Source: Leptobrachium leishanense (taxonomy: Eukaryota; Chordata; Amphibia; Anura; Megophryidae). From it: DNA of 64,000 nucleotides. The notes below the pieces were generated by a model. It made no database searches and was not told the DNA's origin. It saw only the letters and a list, made by a program, of their open reading frames with translations. Numbering within the stretch: position 1 is the first letter of the stretch; each line of letters begins with the position of its first letter. The stretch covers positions 276,191,662 through 276,255,661 of the forward strand of contig CM019064.1 of assembly GCA_009667805.1 (NCBI GenBank), in the 5' to 3' direction. Positions 11,061 to 23,417 of this stretch are shown in pieces. The position numbers and the translations under genes were made by a program.

Positions 11061-13064
11061 AAAAAAAGAGGGGTCTTGTGAATTATTTTTCTTTGAAATT
11101 ATTTTTTTCAGAGTAGAAGTGACATGTAACCACACGTTATTGGCACTGAATAGCTGTAAAGCTACTGCTTTATCTATTATGATCAACCTGAATATAATTC
11201 AAGGACTTTGTGGCAAATATTGGCCACAAACCTACGTTTAACTTCCTATTGTCTAGTACTGGTGAGGAATAACATGGCTTTATACGGGAAAATATGAAAT
11301 TGTGAAGAACTAGAGAGTGATTCAATTACAATTACCTGTGCAGTACCATAGGGATAATTTCTATTTTGGTTTTTACTAGGGATAGCATCCCTTGCTAATA
11401 ATTACAATAATCACTGTAATTAAATGAACATGTCCTTTCTAGTAAAGTAATATTTTATTTAGCACTAATAAATATTAACATTTTATATAATTGTTAATAA
11501 TTAAATTTTCTACAATTATCATTATACAATAAGCTAAATAGCAAAAAAATAAAGAATAACCATAATAAAGACCAACAGTTAAAGCTTATATAATCATATT
11601 AATATTCTTAAAACTGGTATTCTATAAAAGCCCTTCACGTTTTAATTGATAACAGGATGCATTTTACATGTGCTGATTCTAGATATTTTAATTTTGATTG
11701 CATCTATAGATATACATGAACAAACAGAGACCATTGGTAGCTTATAAATAAATGCAAACTTTATTTCAAATATAAACTACAGAATTCCCACAGGCTGGCT
11801 ACTCTGCTGGAATGCATTAGATTAACAAGACTTATTAACATACTCAACATTTTTCTGATGTGTTATAGGAGGCAATGGAATCATTGTAAATTCAACGACT
11901 TTGCACGTTTAGGTATCATCTATCATGATAGAAAAGAAAAATAAGCAGCAAAATATTAGAGATGTGTATAAAACATTCTCTAATAAGCTAATGATTAATT
12001 GAACCATGCATAACGAATGCAAATTTTCCTAGAATGTCGGGAAAGACCATGTGTGCACACATATCTTCTTATATTTCTTTATTTAAATTAAGGGGCATAG
12101 TCATCTTTGGTACCTTGGGGTGCCCCAAAATTTTTCTATTCTTCATTTTCACAAAATAAAAAAGCTTGCACGGTTAATTAAAGTTAAAGAGTATATATGC
12201 TTTTAAATTATTCATGCAGCTAGACTGCAATAACAAAGTATCAGTCAAACCATGCAATGGATCCATCATGACTTAGAAAACGTTAGTTTACATCTTGCCT
12301 TCTCTAAGGTCTCAACATGTTTCTTGACAAAGCCAAAGTGCCTATCCACACACTAATATACTCTATGGGTAAGATTTCAATGGGCCTATTCCAAGGTTGG
12401 TGTTAATTTAACCGGAGCTCTGGTAAACTTAGCAACTCCATAGACTTTAATGACTCTGATACATTTATCAGAGTTCTGAAAGAGCTTACACCAAATTGTA
12501 ATTACAGAAAACACAGAAAACAAAGAATTCTGGAAAACAGAAAATGATACATATCAGGAAAATGCTGTAATACCAACATTAATAACTTCTTTTTGCCAAG
12601 CCTTTGCTGACAGATCCAGAGGTAACAGTAAATACCTGGCAGCAGTCCTAAAAGCATAAAAGCCTTATGATTGGCAGAAGTCATTGACACATTCCGTTTT
12701 TGATATAGCTGCCAATCAGCTGTTGAGAAAAGATTTCAGCTCTTTTTAAATCTGCATATATGGATGTGTAGAATTGAGCCCTTGTTGATAATAGTTTGGG
12801 ATTTGACTTTATGGGTAAGCCTAAAATGGAAATCTGTTGTTACTCTTTAGTGGTACGTCTGCCTCATAGCTGCAAAGAGCTAATATCAATTATCACATGC
12901 TTGCAAAGTTTTCATTCACCTTCTCTCGTATTACTGACTTAAGATCAATCGCCAACAAACAGTGACCAGAACTGAAATTCCAAGACTATATCTACTCTGC
13001 ACAAGAGGAAGAGAAACCCCTGAAGATCATTAAGGTGTTAACTAAATAAATGGTATAAAAAAAA
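11061..13064. other. AT-rich stretch with no assigned feature
   Basis: No convincing ORF, tandem array or transposon end. A small imperfect palindrome (GACTCTGATAC ... ATCAGAGTTC, about 12451-12477) might be a MITE remnant. Otherwise it looks like old intergenic sequence. Confidence 0.45.
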
Positions 13065-13880
13065 ACAACCTTTTAACTTGCTATCGTTTTCCCATTGGCT
13101 GCAGAAGATGTGTGGGGGGACGTCATTGGGATTCCCTGCAGCATGCTGCAACGATGCTGCACTAGCTCACTTCTCATTTCCCACAATGCCAGCAAGGTGG
13201 AGGTGATGGCATAATGTATAACGCAATGTTCCATCAAAAACCTAAACCGGCGCACTGCTGCGAGGGGCGCTGGGGGAACTTTGGAACCTTGCATCTCTGA
13301 TTTTTACACCACACAAGGTCAACTGAGAGGTCATTGGAAAGGCCAGTGTCTGGCTTTTCCAACGATACCAAATATGACCATGTAATGTGTAAAAATAGAG
13401 AAAACAAATATGACATTACCTTTTTTTTCCTCATTTCAAAGGCAGTGTCATTATGTGTTTTTACTTGTAAAGCAAACAATGCCACTGAAATAACTCACCT
13501 TCTCATTTCCCACTCTCGGACCAAATATGGAGGTGATGTGCAAGCCGTTATTACACAATGGTCCATCTGAAACACAAGCCGCTTTACTACCGCGAGGAGA
13601 GCTGGGGTACTTTGGACCCCTGCATCTCCATTCTTTACACGCCACAAAGTCATGTTAGGTATCATTAGACAGGTCAGAGTCTGGCCTTTCTAATTATACC
13701 AAACATGACCACGTAAAATGTCACATAAAAGAAAAAAAGATACAAACATAAAATTATTTTATTTATTTATTTACTTTGTTCCTAAGCGATGGTCCATTTG
13801 TCACATTTAAAATGAGCAATAAAACTGCCATTACTCACCTTCTCATTTCCCAAGTCGGGAGCAAGTTCATTGTTTTATAC
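13065..13880. repeat. Degenerate ~335-bp tandem repeat (2.3 units)
   Basis: The landmark CTTCTCATTTCCCA starts at 13171, 13499 and 13839, spaced 328 and 340. Between landmarks the order of sub-motifs is kept: GGAGGTGATG, AATGTTCCATC or AATGGTCCATC, CTGCGAGGGGCGCTGGGG or CCGCGAGGAGAGCTGGGG, then the hairpin GGTATCATTGGAAAGGCCAG-type motif. Units are well diverged. Confidence 0.7.
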
Positions 13881-14639
13881 ATAGACATATTATTCATAAA
13901 ACACAATGCTGCAAAATACAAGCAAAGAATTTAGGTTTTATTCAGTTTTAGTTAAAATTGTGTATTTTCTCCAAAATATGCTGTAACAGGTCTACTATGA
14001 CATGCACGTACACAAAAATATAACATTTTTAAAATGTGTCTTACGCTTGTCTTACATTGTTTGATCATTTGCTGCTAATTTATATCCGAGTCACTCGCAT
14101 ATAGAGTCAGACATGTTTAATTTATATACTGTAGGTCCAAACCCATATTATAAGCAAGAGGAAATGGCAAAGTAGTCATAAGATTTCTTCCAAGAAATCT
14201 CATGTGAAAATTAACGATTAATAAATCAATATTTAGTATTTTTAGCATATATTGTAATCATAATTGGGATATTACATGCAATGCTTCACTTTTCAGATGT
14301 GAATAGCATTATGTGACTACTGTGCAGTTATAGAAGGTTTGCAGATTTCCATAAAGGGAGGCGCACTGGTCCTGGAGCTTTGAGTTGTAGCACCCGTTAA
14401 CTTTCCTACCCCCTTTCACCTTTTTTTCTCTTACTTTTTCTATTCCATTTTACTTTTAGGGACCTTACCTTGGAGAATAGTCATTAGGGGTCCCACGTTT
14501 GGATTAAAACTCATTGTGTTAATTGCACTCATATGTGCCATTCATGTATATTACTAAGCTATTATGTATTGTACAGCTCGCACACCTTTGAGAGTAAACC
14601 CATACATTGAGGTGCTTTTTATTCAAATGCAACCTGCAG
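13881..14639. other. No feature recognised
   Basis: AT-rich sequence without clear repeats or ORFs. Confidence 0.4.
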
Positions 14640-14830
14640 CAACCTGGATGTGGATGACCCATCTAGATTGTACGTTCCCACGGGAATAGGGCCCTCATGT
14701 CCTCCTGTATCTGCTGGCAGGAACACTGACCTGCCTCCTGTATGTATTGTAGAATTTTCCTGTCTTTACCCATTGCACCTTTGTACAGCTCTGCGGAATG
14801 TGTTGGCGCTTAATAAATAATAATAATGTG
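14640..14830 (+). mobile_element. L2-type LINE 3' end
   Basis: It contains TAGATTGTACGTTCCCACGG, then CTTTGTACAGCTCTGCGGAA, TGTTGGCGCTTAATAAATAA and a short TAA-rich tail. This is the order found in vertebrate L2 3' untranslated regions. No coding part remains. Confidence 0.6.
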
Positions 14831-15106
14831 ACTTACATATCCTTTATTGGCTTGTGTTTTCCATTTTTTTATAGGGTATTAACAGAATATATTTATATCC
14901 TCTTGTACGTATGAATGACTGAATTTTAGCCCTGTTATGATTATACAGTATATTTCAAAATGTTTTGCAATATTCATAATTTCATTATAATAATATTGCA
15001 ATTACTTATAAACTCCTCTGTCATAAACTTCCCTTTAAAAGAACAAGGAGAGTTGTGCTTCATAGACTAAAAAGTATGCTGTGTTCCAGCAACCAGAATA
15101 ATCTTA

Positions 15107-15711
15107 CAGGGTAATTCAAAGAGATTCGAAAAGTCACCGCACGTTCGGTGACTTTTCGTTCCCTTCAATTCGGTTCCTTTTGCCGACCCTGCGGTGTATT
15201 CAGCAAACACCACAGGGTCCCCGAATTGCAGGGAAAGGCTGCCGCAAACCCGACGAAAACGAACCGCAAAACCCAGCGAATGCACGCCGAAAACCCGCAA
15301 AAACATCTGGATTAACCTGCCGAAGACCACGGAAAAACCCGAGCAGGAGCCGATCACACGCAGCGAAGCCGCCGGAATAAACCGAGACCGCAGACAGAGT
15401 GAAGTGAATAAATTAGGAAAACAGTTTGCATGAATGTTTGAAAAGCATTTAAACCTCCGAATGGCAGGGTATTTCGGGAACCTTTCACTGCTGATTTGTG
15501 TTCTCTGAATAGCCGAAGCAGTGCTTTTTCATGGGGATTTCACTGCCCTCGAACAGGCACCGAACAGACACAGAATGTGCAGGCAATTCACCAGGATTTG
15601 GCAAATTGCCTGCTCTCTGGATAGCCGAATTGCCAGGAAAGGTAACTGAACGCTGATTTTCAGCGTTCGGTTACCTTTCTCAAGCAATTCGGATCTCTTT
15701 GAATTACCCTG
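15107..15711. mobile_element. MITE with hairpin ends, family H, short copy
   Basis: Terminal repeats are CAGGGTAATTCAAAGAGAT and its inverse, flanked by TTA (15104-15106 and 15712-15714). Next to the left end is a hairpin CGAAAAGTCACCG/CGGTGACTTTTCG. Next to the right end is a different hairpin built on GAAAGGTAACTGAACGCTGA. Other members are at 17882, 24284, 39698 and 49784. At 605 bp it lacks much of the centre seen in the ~880-bp copies and lies in the opposite orientation. Confidence 0.85.
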
Positions 15712-15737
15712 TTAGATATCCAACAAATATAATTATC

Positions 15738-16860
15738 TTAACCCTTTCGATGCTGAGCCATTTCACCTACGTGTGCTGAGCTCATTTTTACCGGTTTTGC
15801 TAATCATGTTTAAACAAGATTTGAAGCCATATTTTATTATACAACCCAGACATATATTATATCACTCTTTCCGTCAGATTCATAATATATCATTATTATA
15901 TGTATACGTCATACCCTGCCTGAATAATGTAACAAAAAAAATGCAATAAAATTTGAATTTTCAATCATCTACAGCGTGTAAAGTGTTTTTTTCACATTTT
16001 ATCATCCGAGCCTTTGCGGTTATATTTTCTATGGGGTGCGCTTGTTAAAAAAAATAGAAATGGGACTCGTTACATTTTTTTGGGGGGAAAATTACATAAT
16101 TTATAGCAAACATCCCCATAGAAAAAATTATTAGTGAAGCATCATTGTTCACATTATAATTGAAATGGGAACAATATTGCTGCATTAATAAAAAGAACAC
16201 ATAAAAAACCCACGTTTTGTACGGATCATCAATAAAACACTTCTTGCATCTGGACGTTATGTTGGCCGGACATTAGCAGCGTCTGATGTCTCCAATTCAC
16301 GCACACACGCCGCTAGCGGACGCAGCGCACTCTGTACGTCAGTACTAGTGGTTTAACGTTCTCGAAAAAATGCGTTCATTTTCCACTTGCGTTGCGCAGC
16401 CGGACTTTTGTGCGACCGTACTTCGTATATTGGCCGTCATTGCCCGGCATCTGCTGCTAGCACGGCCGTGATTAAGTGCGCCAGAACGCGCGTTCGCACT
16501 GCCTCAGTCTGACCCTAGCCTCAGACTCCCAAGACTCTTCCCTTTTAAGCGGTGCCTGCCTTGTCCCGCTAGGTCCGAAAGGATCCCCCCTCCCTATCAG
16601 GCAATCTCCTGGCTTTGCCGGGGAGTCACCTGAAAATGACATCATCGAGTCCGACGCAATGTCGTCATTACGTTCAAGAGGGTCTTTAAAAGCGGCGTCT
16701 GACTTCAAGGAAGCCAGAATTCCACGGACCCGGAGGAGAGAGGCGAGTATCTCTCCTGGCTCCCGGGTTTGCTGATGACTTGAGGGGAACGTCCTCTGCA
16801 TACAGTGGGAGTCAATGAGGATGTTCCCCACACGTCATCCGCAGGGAAAGGGTAAAAGAG
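15738..16860. mobile_element. Interspersed repeat family T, copy A (TTAA at left), with nested MITE fragment
   Basis: It starts TTAACCCTTTCGATGCTGAG and matches 48529-49066 plus 56804-57790 along most of its length, including CATTTCACC, ATCATCTACAGCGTGTAAAG, a CTGGCTTTGCCGGG block and a GGAACAATATTGCTGCATTA block. The right end is near GCAGGGAAAGGGTAAA, roughly the inverse of the left end. A TTAA flank suggests a piggyBac-type non-autonomous element, but the right flank reads TAAA in both copies and similarity runs slightly further, so the class is open. Confidence 0.5.
16214..16527. mobile_element. Partial copy of the GGCTAGGGTCAG MITE, nested in repeat T
   Basis: In reverse orientation it matches both ends of the MITE at 39424-48052: TTTTGTACGGATCATCAATA, GACGTTATGTTGGCCGG, ACGTCAGTACTAGTGG and the terminus CTGACCCTAGCC. 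It lacks the outer ~140 bp of one end. It holds the intact site CAGTACTAGTGG, which is the empty site for the hAT insertion at 39602. Confidence 0.75.
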
Positions 16861-17744
16861 TGCCACTTACTCTTTGGGGTCTTCAGGTGTTGTGTCATTG
16901 TAGCTGATGTTTTTTCCTTGGTGTTTGTGCCCCCACCTATGTATGTATAGCAAAGGCAAAACCCATAAATAGTTTAGTTTAGAAAAATCTGATGTGGTTC
17001 TGAATAGTATTGAAGACTACAATGCAAGAAAGACGCAACGAAAGGTGTAGCTGTAACATTGAAAGAATTCCTTATACAATTATTATCGTTAATCAGTTTA
17101 GGAATTCATTAGCAGCAGTAATTAGTCATTGCATAGAGCAAATATACACATGTACATTACAAAGAAAGCATTTGCACCGACCAGCATTTTTTTTTTATAC
17201 TTTTCCATATCCTCATCACCAATTTAACATTTCATTAACACAATTGATTCCAAGATGTTCCATAGCTTTTTGCACATAACTTCTCTTCTTATTGAACGAC
17301 TTCATACTTTTTGCTCTACTGAAAACTCTCTCAAAATGCAAAATAATGCTCCACTATCTTCACTTTGTTTAAGTTCTATTTTCCTAAAATGATGATAGTT
17401 TACGGATATTAAAGAAACATATAGAACATTGCAGCTAATCATGATAGAATGGTAACACACCATTTGTGCTCTAGCTGAAACAGTATGCATATGGATCTTA
17501 TGAGAATTGCATTGTAGAAACAAATGTGCCTATGCCAACTTTTCTTTATTCCCAAGAATACACATACAGTAGCAATCCTTCATTTGCTTGGCATAATAAT
17601 GCAAAACATAAATATTTTGTAGCCCCACTTATCTGTCCCTTTGCTTTACAACTGCCTTTTTATGTGGCAGAGAATCAATCTCCTGTGCCTGAGCTGAATT
17701 CTGTTTACATTGCTATATTATTACATTACAATATATTACATTAA
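16861..17744. other. No feature recognised
   Basis: AT-rich sequence with only short ORFs, none with a recognisable domain. Confidence 0.4.
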
Positions 17745-18860
17745 TTTGTATTTATAGAGAGCCAACATAATAAAAAGTGCTTTGGAAAACACATCTGAAA
17801 ATTGGAAAAGACAAGACGTACGATACATAAGGAACAGAGAGCTCTGCCCCGTGGGATAAAATCTAGGAATAACAGCACTATCAGGGTTATTCAAAGAGAT
17901 CCGAATTGCTTGGGAAAGGTAACCGAACACTGAAAATCAGCGTTCGGTTACCTTTCTTGGCCATTCGGCTATCCAGAGAGCAGGCAATTTGCCAAATCCT
18001 GGTGAATTGCCCGCATATACGGTGCCTGTTCGAGGGCAGTGAAATCCCCATGAAAAAGCACTGCTTCGGCTATTCAGAGAGCACAAACCAGCAGTGAAAG
18101 GTTCCCCTAATGCCCTGCCATTCAGTGGTTTAATTCGGCAAGTTTATTCAGGTGAGTCCCATAGGCTTCAATGTTAAAAATATTCCCGTTTTAATTCAAT
18201 ATCTAATAAACCGTTCATTATAAAATTCTGCAGTAAAGAGTCTCTTTATTTATAGATTTTTTAGGATATTTTTTTTTTTTAAAAGTCCGATTTTTTTTTT
18301 TTTTCTTAGTTTACTTATTTTTTCGGTAACAGCCCTCTTTATCATCATTCCCCGGATCTCATATGTAAATTTCAGACATTTTCCCTTAGTAGTTTCTTTG
18401 CAAACAGTGTTTCACTTTTCAAACATTCATACAAATTGTTTTTCTATTTTATTCACTTCCCTCTGTCTGCGGTGTCGGCTTTTTCTGGCGGCTTCACTGC
18501 GGGTGATCGGCTCCTGCTCGGGTTTTTCCGTGGTTTTTTCGGCATTTTAATCAAGATGTTTTTGAAGGTTTTCGGCGTGCATTCGCTGGGTTTTGCAGTT
18601 CGTTTTCGTCAGGTTTGCGGCAGCCTTTCCCTGCAATTCGGGGACCCTGTGGTGTTTGCTGAATACACCGCAGGGTCACCGAAATGGGATCGGCAAAAGG
18701 AACCGAATTGAAGAGAACGAAAAGTCACCGAACGTGCGGTGACTTTTCGAATCTCTTTGAATAACCCTGTATAAATACTTTTACAGATGACCCATAAGTT
18801 TACAATCTAACGGAAGCAATATGAAATAAAAGGAAGTAGGGGGAATGTGAAGGTGCTGGT
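17745..18860 (-). mobile_element. L2-type LINE 3' end, split by a MITE
   Basis: TTGTATTTATAGAGAGCCAA, AAGTGCTTTGGAAAAC and later CATAAGTTTACAATCTAACG are in the order expected for an L2 tail on the minus strand. The MITE at 17882-18769 interrupts it. Confidence 0.55.
17882..18769. mobile_element. MITE with hairpin ends, family H, full-length copy
   Basis: 888 bp, ends CAGGGTTATTCAAAGAGAT and its inverse, flanked by TAT (17879-17881 and 18770-18772). Left sub-terminal hairpin: 17914-17933 pairs with 17937-17956 over 20 bp with one mismatch and a 3-base loop. Right sub-terminal hairpin: CGAAAAGTCACCG (18718-18730) pairs exactly with 18737-18749. The two hairpins are unrelated in sequence. The centre is T-rich and non-coding. 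Confidence 0.9.
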
Positions 18861-19127
18861 GGCTAGAGAACCTGGTACAAGCCTTACATAAGCACAGAGG
18901 TATCAAGGGAGACTAATATGGCAGAGATACAGGCACCAGAAAATGAGAGTATAAAATAAGATGGAGAAGGGACAGGGAGAGGTTCGGGGAATTTATTGTT
19001 TAGTGCAGTGAAAGTGGAAATGGAGAAAAGAATTAAACACATTAGAATTCATTGCAGGGAAAGGAAAAACAGACCTAGATAGATGAGAGGGATGGTATGG
19101 CATGCGTTAGTTACAGTTTGGTATCAA
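18861..19127. other. No feature recognised
   Basis: Short AT-rich stretch before the copia element. Confidence 0.4.
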
Positions 19128-19132
19128 AAGCA

Positions 19133-19412
19133 TGTTGGAGATACAACAGCATATATTATACTATGGACTGCAGGTGGCGCTGTTAGTACAGGTTAAATGT
19201 GTTCTAAACTCGTTGGTATATGTTCACAGGAAATAAGTCTCTATTGTCTCTGCTTTACTTCCTTCTTCCTTTCTAGCTGTGTGATGATGAAGCATCCGGA
19301 TATATATCCAGTGACTAATCTGTTATAAGTTGTTTTATTGCTATATGCACAAAGTAAAGTTCTCTACTGCAGATTCACAAGACTCCAGTGCCTCTTTCAT
19401 ACATAACCAACA
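19133..19412 (+). repeat. 5' LTR of the copia element
   Basis: 280 bp, TG...CA ends, drives transcription in this element class. TATATATCC and TATAAGTTG near 19300-19330 are possible TATA sequences, inferred only from AT content and position. Confidence 0.93.
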
Positions 19413-19426
19413 GGTTATGGGCCCAG
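19413..19426 (+). promoter_or_regulatory. Primer-binding site matching the initiator tRNA-Met anticodon arm
   Basis: GGTTATGGGCCCAG follows the LTR directly. It is complementary to the stretch around the CAU anticodon of vertebrate initiator tRNA-Met (CTGGGCCCATAACC), not to the tRNA 3' end. Drosophila copia and yeast Ty5 are known to prime from such a half-tRNA. Confidence 0.8.
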
Positions 19427-19522
19427 ACACTGAAAACGAAACTACAAATCAGTAAGTGCTGCAGCTATCATCCAAATACCTGCTGTGTGTGAGGAAAGGA
19501 GCTGCATCCAATATACTGAAAG

Positions 19523-22500
19523 ATGGCAAGTGGCTCAGATGTGAAATATGCAATAGCAAAGCTAAACAATACCAATTATCAGCTGTGGAAGTTTAAGCTG
19601 GAAATGCTGTTATCCAAAGATGATCTGTGGCAGGTGCTGGATACAATCAGACCCACTGACAACCCAGAAGAATGGGACAAAAGAAACAGGCAAGCAAAAG
19701 CAGTTATAAGCCTGTTAGTGGAGGATGATCAACTAATCCATATAAGAAAAGAAAACACAGCTAAAGGTATGTGGACTGCGCTACAGAAACTGCACGAGCG
19801 TTCAAACTTAAACAGTAAACTATATCTGCTACGTAAACTGTATAAGATGAGGCTGGAAAAAGGCCAGGAAATGTGTGAACATGTGAACGCTATGCTGGAA
19901 ATTGTGGAGCAATTACGTGCAATTGGAGAAGAAATAAAAGACAATCATGTAGTGGCATTACTATTATGCAGCCTTCCAGAATCATATAGTGCCCTGATAA
20001 ACGCTCTAGAAACCAGACCAGAGGAAGAACTAACACTGGAATATGCTAAAGGGAAATTAATTGATGAATACAACAGAAAGAAGGAAAATATACGTGGTGA
20101 AGAGAATGACAAAACAGAAGTAGCTCTAAAGGTGAATGAAAACACAAAACAAAACAAAGAGACCAGAGTGTGTTTTCGCTGCAAAAGGACAGGTCATTTG
20201 AAATATAATTGTTCAATCTGGAAAGCAGAACAGCGAAGGAGAGAGACATTCACAAAAGAAAGAGCTAAAGCAGCCACACAGGAAAACAAAGACACAGCGT
20301 GGAGTGCAAGTTTTAAAGTAACTCAGAATACTACCCCGCATGGATGGTACATTGACTCAGGAGCAACAAGTCACATGACCAGTGATGAGACCTTCTTCAC
20401 AGAAATTAATTTTAATACAAAAGACAAAGTCTTCCTAGCAAATGGGAAAAGTATTACATCAGAAGGTAAAGGTCAAGGATTTCTGAACTGCATCACACCA
20501 TCAGGAGGTAACCGAAGCATCCTTGTAAAGAACGTTCTGTATGTTCCAAGTCTAGAAGGAAGCCTCCTATCAGTAAAAAACCTTGCTAACAATGGACTTA
20601 CAGTACAATTCCGAGGTAATGAATGCACAATTCGAAACAGAAAAGAAATCGTTGCAAAAGGAAGGTTGAATGAACACCTATACAAAATCGTCACTGAACG
20701 TGTTCAAGTCAAAACAGTCACTCATAATCCACATGACAAGTGCATCCATCTATGGCACAGACGATTGGGGCATCGAAACTCAGAAGCTATAAAGGAACTT
20801 TCTAAGAGAGAATTATCAGAAGACATGATAATGATACCTTGTCCAAAGTTGATGAAGTGCACGTGTTGCATCAAAGCAAAGGCCACACGTACACCACTTC
20901 CACAAGCCAGTCAAAGAAAAACCACTAAACCCATGGAACTTATACACAGTGACGTGTGTGGACCAATGAAAACCCCGACACCCAGCGGCAACAAATATTT
21001 AATAACCTTCATTGATGACTATTCCAGGTACACAACGACATATCTGATGAAACACAAAAGTGAGACAACTGATAAACTTCAAGAATTTGTAGCGATGACT
21101 AGCAACAAATTTCAAAGGAAACCCGGAATAATACGCACGGACAATGGAGGGGAATATATGGGTAAAGAAGTGGAATCATATCTAAAGAAACATGGTATCA
21201 TACACCAGACAACCGTACCGTACACTCCAGAACAAAACGGTGTAGCTGAAAGAAAAAAATCGCACTCTTGTAGAAATGGCCAGATGCATGCTTTCAGATG
21301 CCAACCTACACAACAAATACTGGGGAGAAGCAATAATGACTGCAACATATCTACAGAACAGACTACCATCTAAAGCTATTGAAAGTACCCCTTATGAAAT
21401 GTGGAACAGATCAAAACCTAGTATAGGTCATATTAGAGTGTTTGGTTGCAAAGCATACGTTTACATTCCAAGTGAAAAACGCTCCAAGTGGGAGAACAGA
21501 GCCATAGAAGGCATTCTAATAGGCTACAGTGAACAAAGTAAGGGATACAGAATCCTTAATCCAAAAACCAACAAGGTCACAGTAAGCCGCAGTGTTTATT
21601 TTGATGAAAGCCAAACATCAGAAATAATGACTCCCGAAAAACACGAAGAAAAGGTGCCGATTGAAATAGCAAGAGATGCTGACCAAAAGGAAACTGTGCA
21701 GGAGTCAGACCAAGAAGTGGAACTCACAATTGATGACTTAACTGTTCACAATCCAGTAGAACCGACAGAACAACCAGAAATCAGAAGATCTACTCGGACA
21801 ACAAAAGGGATCCCACCGCGCAAGCTGTCATACACTGTTAAGACACATGAGACATTTGAACCAACATCTTGGGAAGACATAGATAAACTACCAAAAGGGG
21901 AAGCCAATCAGTGGAGAAAGGCGGCTGAAGAAGAACTAAAATCACTTCAGAAAAATGAAACCTGGACTCTCACAGAGCTCCCTCCCGGTCACAAAACTAT
22001 AGGAAGTAAATGGATTTTTAAAGTGAAGTACGACGCAGAAGGAAACATTCACAGATACAAGGCAAGAGTAGTCGCAAGGGATATTCCCAGAAATATGGAG
22101 AAGATTATGATGAAACATTTGCTCCAGTGGTAAAGCACACAACCATTAGAACATTCCTCAGCATTGCAGCTGAAAAACAAATGCAAGTGAAGCACCTGGA
22201 TGTCAAAACAGCTTTTCTATATGGAGATATCAAAGAGGAACTCTACATGGAGCAGCCACCAGGGTTTAATACAGGACAGAACCTTGTGTGTAAACTGCAA
22301 AAGAGCATCTATGGTCTCAAACAAGCAGCAAGAATGTGGAATGAAAAAGTGAACGAAGTACTCACAACAGAAGGATTTTCAAGAAGTAACGCTGATCCAT
22401 GCCTGTATTCAAAGAATCAAGACAACAAATGGATCTACCTACTAATTTATGTTGATGACATCATAATTTGTTTTGAACAAGAAGGGGATTATGATCAAAT

Positions 22501-23392
22501 AACTAGCACATTGAAACAAAACTTTGAGATTAAAGAGTTTGGGAACATTGCTCACTATTTAGGAATCCAAATCGAGAAAGAAGAAGACGGAAGTTATCTT
22601 CTTCACCAAAGTCAGAAAATTACAGATATTCTAGCAGAGTTTCACATGCAAGATGCAAAAGAGGTGAAAACGCCTATGGAACCAGCTTATCAGAAAGACA
22701 ATGGAATGGAAAACTTGTTACCTAACAATGAGAAGTACCGCAAAGCAATTGGAAAATTGTTATACATTGCAACTGTGACAAGACCAGACATTGCCGCAGC
22801 ATTGAGTATACTCTGTAGAAAAGTTTCAACACCCTGTCAACGTGATTGGAATGCCGTAAAAAGGGTGATACAGTATCTAAAAGGAACAATTCATATGAAA
22901 CTGCGACTGCCAGCAACACCCAATGCAAACTTAATTGGATATGTAGATGCTGACTGGGCCGGAGATATCACAGACCGCAAATCTACTACTGGTTACATCT
23001 TCCAGTACGGAGAAGGAACCATCAGCTGGTCTAGTCGAAAACAAGCGACTGTTGCACTCTCTTCAACTGAAGCAGAATACATAGCAGCAGCACATGCATG
23101 TCAAGAAGCAATTTGGATTCGTCAACTTCTATTAGACATGGGACTGGATATGTCTAAACCGATACCCATCTTTGAAGACAACCAGGGATGTATAAAGTTG
23201 ACACAATCAGAAAGGATCAACCCTAGAACCAAGCACATAGACGTAAAATATCATCTGCTCAGGGACACACAAGAGCAAGGACTTATCGATATTCAGTATT
23301 GCCCATCAGAAGAGATGACTGCAGATGCACTCACCAAACCGTTGCCAAAGGAACGTTATTGTTTTCTTCAAAAGAAGCTGAATGTTGTATGA
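19523..23392 (+). pseudogene. Copia gag-pol polyprotein, frameshifted twice
   Basis: Reading begins at ATG 19523 with a copia-type gag and a CFRCKRTGHLKYNC zinc knuckle at about residue 216. The protease DSGATSH motif is at about 277, the integrase zinc-binding H/H region at about 410, and catalytic integrase residues appear in DVCGPM and TDNGGEY (about 539). After a frameshift in an A-run near 21257, the integrase end and early RT continue to about 22080, where a G-run shift moves to the last frame. That frame holds RT YVDDII (about 22449) and RNase H (DADWAGD, SSTEAEY), ending at 23392. About 1290 codons in total, normal for the family. Both shifts lie in or next to homopolymers. Confidence 0.9.
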
Positions 23393-23408
23393 TTATGCAC
23401 ATGCTGTT

Positions 23409-23417
23409 GAGAAGGGG
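23409..23417 (+). promoter_or_regulatory. Polypurine tract of the copia element
   Basis: GAGAAGGGG sits immediately before the 3' LTR, where plus-strand synthesis starts in LTR elements. Confidence 0.75.

Noticed and set aside
16472..16831. 119-residue minus-strand ORF
   Set aside because: It spans a MITE fragment and repeat T and has no recognisable domain.
15738..16860. Firm call as piggyBac
   Set aside because: The left TTAA fits, but the right side is TAAA in both copies and similarity extends beyond it.
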